Under the pieces are notes generated by a model. That model searched no databases. It saw nothing but the letters and a program-made list of their open reading frames with translations, and had not been told where the DNA came from. Made by a program: the position numbers and the translations under genes. Shown in pieces: positions 61,501 to 64,000 of a stretch of 64,000 nt of DNA; positions within the stretch are counted from its first letter, which is position 1, and the number at the start of each line of letters is the position of its first letter. This DNA comes from Protaetiibacter larvae. Lineage in GTDB: Bacteria; Actinomycetota; Actinomycetes; Actinomycetales; Microbacteriaceae. The stretch is taken from positions 496,001-560,000 of the forward strand of contig NZ_CP043504.1 in NCBI RefSeq assembly GCF_008365275.1. Direction: 5' to 3'.

Positions 61501-64000
61501 GTCGATGACGGAGACGGCCGCGTTGACGGCGACGCCGACGGTGCCGCCGACCGCGCCGCCCGCGGAGATCGAGGTGACCTCCTCGCGCGAGGCGGCGTCG
61601 ACGGTCACGTCGCCGTTGGCAGCCACCTCGGTGAGCGGCGCGATCCAGGCTCGGGTGTCCTTGGCGATGACCTGGACGTCGGCGCCGACGCCGACGCCCG
61701 CCGTGCCGCCGAGCGCGAGCTGACCCGCGCGGCCGATGCTCGAGGTGCGGTCGGATGCCGCGATCAGCACACCCTGGGTGGCTGCCGCGCCCACATTGTC
61801 GCCGTTCACGGTGACGTGGCCCGCGATGTAGGCGTGGGTCGTGTTGGTGTGCACCGCGACCGAGGCGGAGCCCGCGACGCCGGCGGTGCCGCCCGCGGCG
61901 CCCGCGACCGCGGTGGACTCGAAGTCCTCCGACTGGGTGGCCGTGATCGACAGGCCCGAGGAGCCCTTCGCCACGACCCGGTCGTACTCGGCGATGCCCG
62001 CGTCGACCTTGCCGGTGCGCACGAGCACGATCGAGGCGACGCCGACCCCCGCGGTACCGCCCGCGGCGACGCCTCCCGCGAACAGCAGCGAGTCGACCAC
62101 GTCGTCCTGGGCGCGGATGGTGAAGTCGCCGTCGGCCTCGACGGTCGTGGGGGCCGCAGCTCCCCCGCCGATGAGCGCCCGGGTGCCGGAGTCGGCGCCC
62201 TGGTTGATGACCAGGATCACGAAGGAGCCGGCGATGCCCGCCGAGCCGGGGGTCGCCGCCGCACCCGCGGTGAGCGCCGTGAACGACTCGCGGGCGATCG
62301 CCGAGACGAGCACCGAGCCGCCGACCGCGGCATGCACGCCGTCGCCGATCGTCGCCCGCACATCCTTGTCGAAGACGTTGACGACGATCGCGAAGCCGAT
62401 GCCCGCGGAGCCCGTCGTGAGCGACAGCGCACCGGCCAGCTCGAAGAACTCGGTCTCGTCGTGCGCCGTGAGCGAGAGCGACTGGCCGGTCTGGGCGCCG
62501 AGGGTCTGGTTGATCGAGGCGGCGTCGCCCAGCTCCGCGCGCGTGGTGATGTCGACGACGTCGACGATGATCGAACCGCCCACCGAGGCGGAGCCGGTGC
62601 CGGCGGCCCCCGCGATGGCGACGGCGGTGACATCCGGGATCGCGATCGGCGCATCCGGCAGGTCGACCGCGAGCGCGACGATGCCGGAGGTCGCGGTGAG
62701 CGCGATCGCGCCGCCCGCGTCGATCACGACGGGGGCGGCGAAGGTGGAACCGATGCGCGCGATGGTCGAGAGCTCGAGCACGTTGACGACGATCGCCGCG
62801 CCGACAGCGGCGCCGCCCAGGCTGAGCCCGCCCGCGGCGGCGATCGACTGCAGCCCCATCGGGTTGCTCGCCGACAGCAGCACGCCCCCGGTGGTGTCGA
62901 TCGCGACGCCCGCGCCGATGGTGGCCTCGTTGTCGAGCAGCAGCACCTGCACGGCGACCGATCCGGCGACCGAGGGCTGGCTCGTGCCGCCGGCCGCCGA
63001 GATGCCCCAGGCGGTGAACTCGTTGCGCGCTCCCGCCGGGGTGATCGCGGTGACCGTCACATCGCCGCCCGCGTGGATGACGACGCGGTCGCCGATCGTG
63101 CCGCGGTCGAGCACATCGACGTAGTTGAGGGCGATGCCGACGCCGATGTTGGTGCTCGACGGCTTGAGGGAGGTGCCGATGGCCTTGGCGGTCGCGTCGA
63201 CGCCGTTCTCGGCGAGCACCCCGACGCCGCCGCCGGCTGTGATGACGAGGTCGGCGGGGATCTCCGCGCCGGTGTCGATGGTCACCCAGTTGACGGTGAC
63301 GGAGGCACCCACGCCGACGCCGTTGCCGCCCTGGCCGCCCTGCGCGGACGCCTGGCTGTTGCCGTTGTTCACCTGGGTGCTCGAACTCGGCAGCGTGATG
63401 CCCTTGCCCTGCGTGGCGGGGGTGTTGTCGACCTGGCTCTGCGCCTGCTTGTCGGCGTTGTCGTCGTCGCCCGTGCCCGGCATCGACTTGCCTTCGGCGC
63501 TCGCCTCGGCCTCGGCGAACGCGGAGGTGACGGTGTGCGCCGCGAGGGTGACGGATCCGCCCGCCCCGAGCGAGCGCAGCGTCTGCGCGGTGGTCTCGAT
63601 GTCGACGACGTTGATGGCGATGACGGCGCCGACGGCGACCCCGGAGCCCGCCGCCCGGGCATCCCCCGTGACGGTGTTGGAGCCGTCGTGCGCGGCACGG
63701 ATGAGGATCGCGCCCGTGAGGTTCCAGGCGTCGGGCGAGGTGCCGACCCGGGCGATCGTGGTGTGCTGCACGATGGCGATCGCGACGGCGGGGCTGACGG
63801 CGGCGCGCGATCCGGCGGATCCGGCCTTCACCCGGGTGACGACCGTGTCGGCGGAGATCGCCTCGACCGTGAGGTCGTGGCCGCCGCTGATGACGGTGCC
63901 GTCCTCGATCTCGGCGCGGGTGACATTGTCGAGCACCGGGTTGATGGCGATCGCGGCGCCGACGCCGACCGTGCCGCCCTTGGCGAGGGCCGCGTCGGCG
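49459..64000 (-). CDS. Giant repeat-built cell-surface adhesin, 5' truncated
   Basis: At least 4,846 residues; the frame is still open at base 64000. The N-terminal and central parts (64000 to ~55740) are dozens of ~50-60-residue units of the form GGTVGVGAAVxVNVVDxxTxAxIGxG (shortened) then AGGSVTVSA, a beta-helix-like pattern of large filamentous adhesins and LktA-like proteins. Interruptions: two G-x-x-x-G-x-x-V-x-Y/GGLVDG modules at 61190-60610, an acidic Ser/Asp linker at ~59370-59160, four more such modules at 55700-54470, haemagglutinin-like repeats to ~51400, and RTX-like GGxGxD units at 51175-50360. The C-terminus is a beta domain, then LAHSG, a hydrophobic helix and an Arg-rich tail. 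Likely exported and sortase-anchored. Ligand unknown. Confidence 0.85.
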   Translation of the reverse strand, partial: ADAALAKGGTVGVGAAIAINPVLDNVTRAEIEDGTVISGGHDLTVEAISADTVVTRVKAGSAGSRAAVSPAVAIAIVQHTTIARVGTSPDAWNLTGAILIRAAHDGSNTVTGDARAAGSGVAVGAVIAINVVDIETTAQTLRSLGAGGSVTLAAHTVTSAFAEAEASAEGKSMPGTGDDDNADKQAQSQVDNTPATQGKGITLPSSSTQVNNGNSQASAQGGQGGNGVGVGASVTVNWVTIDTGAEIPADLVITAGGGVGVLAENGVDATAKAIGTSLKPSSTNIGVGIALNYVDVLDRGTIGDRVVIHAGGDVTVTAITPAGARNEFTAWGISAAGGTSQPSVAGSVAVQVLLLDNEATIGAGVAIDTTGGVLLSASNPMGLQSIAAAGGLSLGGAAVGAAIVVNVLELSTIARIGSTFAAPVVIDAGGAIALTATSGIVALAVDLPDAPIAIPDVTAVAIAGAAGTGSASVGGSIIVDVVDITTRAELGDAASINQTLGAQTGQSLSLTAHDETEFFELAGALSLTTGSAGIGFAIVVNVFDKDVRATIGDGVHAAVGGSVLVSAIARESFTALTAGAAATPGSAGIAGSFVILVINQGADSGTRALIGGGAAAPTTVEADGDFTIRAQDDVVDSLLFAGGVAAGGTAGVGVASIVLVRTGKVDAGIAEYDRVVAKGSSGLSITATQSEDFESTAVAGAAGGTAGVAGSASVAVHTNTTHAYIAGHVTVNGDNVGAAATQGVLIAASDRTSSIGRAGQLALGGTAGVGVGADVQVIAKDTRAWIAPLTEVAANGDVTVDAASREEVTSISAGGAVGGTVGVAVNAAVSVIDIATSASIGESCTAAIATHAACGSSRSTVYAGGSVRVSADDALEIDIIAGALGGGGTVGVGAAAAVPVLSKRVTAAIGDDSIVRALGGLGTGIRVSTGGFHVETVDTRFDPVTHVAGDTIDLGYVHGLREGQTVLYDAGGGGAIGGLTDGTSYLVHLVAGQPTRVRLSTLAAPTTILSFTLAGTTGQSHRLVDGQSAALPQSEAPYFDPASSVTGNTIALPYTPDFVNGDKVIYSSGGGSAIGGLVDGGSYTASLAGGVLTLLDANGTTIVLDKTKATGRGHSLVLQKAQPSADPSTFSGVRDTEAEHQDGFVGVAVTATSSDDIAGVGASAAIGGVAGVGVGGSVNVVTNVTSASIGRIAEVTAGSAGHAGSVLVAAGHEFSLLMISAVIAGGTVGVGASVAVGVVDLDTDAVIGTGAVVTATGDVVIAAAGGESIVAVAATASGGLVGVAGAASVIALDVHTHATLGRAVLDAGGSVVLDAADDTSIVIVAGGAAGGFVGVGIGVAVTSVTKSTQATVTGGSTVDADGAATPVGGVLTGAFSNAAGSAPGRFGVSAGFSGVAVQARSTQKVFGLAVAIGGGFVGVAGGVTTTILTVQTRATIASSHADPTRINVTSTPAAGQSISVVAANSSKTLTVAGGIAGGAVGVSGGVDVGILSATTQAYVGAYAQLRAAKDVTLSALSSADITTFGLSVAGGAVAAAGAVSVWTSGTEVEDGYDNGEDDRNALSPSDSDDPDDSESVLTQSSASAAGDGDEGYGAILDEAQVNTDSAADDRINGTLGSAGAGVKAAQLDPSRITDPFANDEPLRGTAAVLAEGVTIVAGGNVAVLAEERNAYLGVAGVGAVGAGALGGAVVIANLRSEVEAGVRTGVSITAGGGVRVSATQSEDDLGIAIAGAAGGLTLSGQIVLIDSNATQNAHIDSGAVIPRAGGVVDVAATANREVEILAVGIALGAVAVGVAIGIAEVYGDTTASIGTVRIGDAGASGGVRVAASSTISAPILVISVNGGLLGGATGAGAEATVSGVTSATFSGWASLSGGAEISATGRHRADTTTVAATSGALAIGVNYANSAVSRRTTALADAGSTITAGGAVRVEANTRNAAEATSGVGTLGGYGFTEMNTTATVTGGTRAEAAGRILGSGSVAVTAVGQNRALADATLIGITVIGGISGVQVTATVSDAAAIVARLGSPATVTSTGFVLVTAQEATDGAGQSLASASAAAGKGGAITGGAFLAEAVLAAPVTAELQGSVVAGGEAGAQASSHRSAASVLTKVDVGAISISVTRATAYILASAKTTARVWGGTVLAGGAVVAVAASVQTADVDTNTLSVALGLGEITLPTARISAGTTATLENPTRSVGARLGATSVNHASVDADVRNVSAIGVHGLGAVAEIVSSAATEALVTLSGAEFDAGNGFVQMIVGADNLAHAKVDQLGVGLGDVGALVVTATVDAVSRGSIAAGTAVSGAFSLTNTSRNVLEASIKLTSISIVGGTHLLATATLTDRSDTIAEVVVGTGGLTASGAVTVSADADNSVTSDLTTQGGAVLRGESTEVTSRTRSLTSASFDGDVHDSAGVTVAADADNTVSAVLSKKGGSLAEVAVVQAGAQIYEEAATRARFGTGELVQRAGSTVSIAAAARNTSFVNTDTVVAGLVGVGAGQPTSQIDSPTSAELAGHVRGGDVVRVTADASNTATITGGALAAGLVGVSTLQPLAKVSTLADVTATVAKGAQISSPAAAVGVRAVSKNRVTAGGGSTAGGLVAVSEAKPYAVIENSTEAILAGDVHGDADAASGAQSIEVYAFADDYAVANLASTGGGVVNVGSGTATAIVTSSVVARLGRAAGGGYDAGVIVAGGTISVRSDHAPGAVSALDTSGGGVVNVETNNATAIMTPHLTLEIPAGTIVTAGGAITLRAGYNVDVPPVPDPSRTFASVSDADNTITFTAVHGFTTGMRVTYTANGGSTSGLTDGASYDVIAVNDTTILLGSEFAGAFVDAAHNIIRFGNTYTYLDASEVAHTEFTATAHHFVDGQRVVFDANGANVPGLVDGKAYIVRVVDETGIQLIDPDAPSVPVVLQASAIDDSDDPDDESDPIADTVVAPNVFTENQIVIYTAPAAAGTFTGAAVDISIDGDGNPVLDAQYQPVTADNNRIYLKSHGFTTGQALWYRSGSSTPIGGLVDGGVYYAIVDTAHQLRLAASYCKAVGPAAAHPDCIIGYHDWDEIVGYDEDDEPIIVHHHDPIYQPQEALALSVDLSVDGAASGEHKLYLASSRPIDGLVDGGQYYVRNRTADGFQLSTVRNGAAIDISVVGSDGSAAIGSFTAGPVDLLGAGSGTARLVIELSGHGASAEKMTPVGLFDSVPAGAHPTSATVRTSGGGLVHVGSARTHVTVTVDIDVLIGAGAHVTSGANDAVTTDGSFTLTVDTNAQGYAVATNDGGGAVAIGNSRSDTDVTVHTLVQLGAGAVVTSGWDLLIRPFTSGWAGADAASSGKGLGSGVSAQSRVDLILETKIDIDGSIIVEHIATIAGYTRPGGQMQAWANGAGLGVDASANEDCDCGFGVSATTDIDIAGATTHLQADELYITASMGTDPAGNGGWLHTYAEAWAKALGADSDAYAYLSIGGGANITVHTGVTLTAYEWMTLAAEHTNLGMWVHSNAGCDCGGGDTDSITNVYTAVTTTVTAEEHVLVQIHRLDVLTTYQEGNRGDIGAWQSEAFLDDGDRTTSTPTTSIRPIWWEADVILHAADPQLYVDASGRIIKMYNVTARNADGVAYHVGDVVHDGDVVHDGTIFVDQIDNIGGAVVNFIINAHPAGGNRNLSGTRGTFQLQPTFDFVRIYNWSKHSLELSGVNVVQLVDQNATVSEYAYNEVNDFRYTIRPPQFTVTHVSVVNFLFAGAENDLTLTGTIYNPIGDVLVDNANGDVLSAPGVLAIDANAVTLSARNGSIGELDTPVRTPVSVRLVESSYASGTGILTRPIALVVDAFDDLVIDLTAYRRSAATGPLEWSIGRIVAGGVIDIVVGDSATDATPAPFLGHSIRDDVYDAPGGGYGGRVSPSGDYSIYFYGGSPGAPIDRHPDAPGVGFSYTDPVLIAFHLPGTAADASWTFTDIAAGEVIGIRHTSTVTVVDFAVTSDIDADITSPHDPAVQYAVSDGVGRIDLFTNGSIVDDETHSALLVGTIESTGDDVTLTTLDADSSILDATDDADADVIGTRVTLTATDTIGALAPTVNHLEIRSSNAARGWLLATAPNGIYLDQTTGDLVLNAVTASSGDVSLGALDGSIVNDVNDGSTRVRGASIDLFATGGYLGSADGSADIVLDTATTGRLLAEGEDGVFVTEASGPLTLLLAASAAGRVRVTVPYVAGRTDADLTLLPSGDTVDGTRSIITGGADAHQTTELRVGNDVLAPLGTLIRGAQAVVRTAYGQNPTAPVGTTASFGGELVATDADPVIEVFGGNGRDEVTFFEAVIDGHTTIHGGAAATTSGDDGDDLVTLTRITIVPGTHLGTAGDAYDGAALPNSLRVDGQNGSNHVEVTLWGAEDAAHHDTRIEVVGTGTDPLAINTLTITASDGDDVAVFRAVDVIPGLPARRPAIVAVASGETTVERVSYDRSVNGKLTVNGLGGDDTFVFDDTSSPATVNGGDGDDTFLVGQFSATPRDTAALPAADVFDTLPTDSGYLSNGISRPAVMYGQAGDDRFVVASNLAELRLEAGTGDDEFVFLTSTRTDTSGPVPVTVPVGQGFVSIDGGTGASRVVVQAADAAAVQIAPVLQDVLWWTVSGLGLALDLYGFTQLPVVVAPLPVADPVTLPGDVGFISLFRMMAVDITPPYVFLGRGGDGLVIITETGGWTNVSPDGPFTDSYTVRLARAATAPVYITFTTAYGAGTPFAEFSIDGGLTWLARAVLAIAAGDVSEHTVLVRWASAATTLAALPSGSSVVTISHTVASADADFDATDVRNVYVNLFKDAFLEVAGDEPGLAHSGAEPLPAALLALLALLLGAVLLLLARRSGFRRAIRRESL
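50360..51175 (-). other. RTX-like Asp/Gly repeats in the giant adhesin
   Basis: Units of the G-G-x-G-x-D-x-hydrophobic type: FGGNGRDEVTF, SGDDGDDLVTL, LGGDDTFVF, GGDGDDTFLVG, GQAGDDRFVV, GTGDDEFVF. They are interspersed with ordinary beta segments rather than one tight array. In RTX proteins such turns bind calcium and drive folding after export; calcium binding here is inferred. Confidence 0.6.

Overview
The window is 64 kb of high-GC DNA from an actinobacterium, most likely of the family Microbacteriaceae. This is an inference. It rests on frequent GTG starts, 4-base ATGA/GTGA gene overlaps, an F420-type LLM oxidoreductase, a DtxR/IdeR-type iron box, a HAIR (HspR) element, and a strong preference for GGATGC/GCATCC words. 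I see no rRNA, tRNA, CRISPR array, integrase, transposase or plasmid/phage module. Both ends cut genes: an MFS transporter at base 1 and a giant surface protein at base 64000.

Layout. (1) 1-4099: two MFS exporters of one family, a multi-span membrane protein and a DUF1992 protein. (2) 4146-18590: a compact glucuronoxylan (aldouronate) utilisation locus. It has a LacI regulator; uxaC-manD-alpha-glucuronidase on the plus strand; permease-permease-binding lipoprotein-GH39 beta-xylosidase-YesL-like protein on the minus strand; and an acetylxylan esterase plus fructuronate reductase on the plus strand. The hydrolases have no signal peptide, so short acidic xylo-oligosaccharides are probably imported whole, deacetylated and cleaved in the cytoplasm, and glucuronate is taken to 2-keto-3-deoxygluconate. 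The ABC ATPase and the KDG kinase/aldolase are not in the window. (3) 18574-22054: the conserved but uncharacterised trio transglutaminase / alpha-E / circularly permuted ATP-grasp. (4) 22282-23422: an iron-box-controlled haemin-binding lipoprotein without its permease. (5) 23475-29948: assorted oxidoreductases, then an arginine/citrulline-to-ornithine-to-P5C pair (amidinotransferase-fold hydrolase plus RocD) with a divergent Lrp regulator. PutA at 32376-35804 could finish the route to glutamate. (6) 29958-31299: a GntR/membrane-protein pair with a near-perfect operator. (7) 35930-41132: FMN reductase/MarR divergent pair, then a histidine kinase, response regulator and two ABC genes. (8) 41204-47208: threonine aldolase, acyl-CoA ligase, F420 oxidoreductase, acetyl-CoA synthetase. 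(9) 47258-49420: a ClpB lacking its N domain under a HAIR element. (10) 49459-64000: at least 4,846 residues of a repeat-built, apparently wall-anchored giant adhesin.

The most unusual signal is not a gene. Several unrelated families of intergenic hairpins recur here. Three have fixed lengths in every copy (60, 62 and 78 nt) with near-perfect arms, and their seven copies all lie at the 3' ends of genes. One 78-nt copy lies inside the last codons of the ATP-grasp gene. A different palindromic family forms the C-terminal codons of the DUF1992 gene, and a third kind supplies the stop codon of putA. They behave like 3'-end processing or termination hairpins that are also mobile or copied units.
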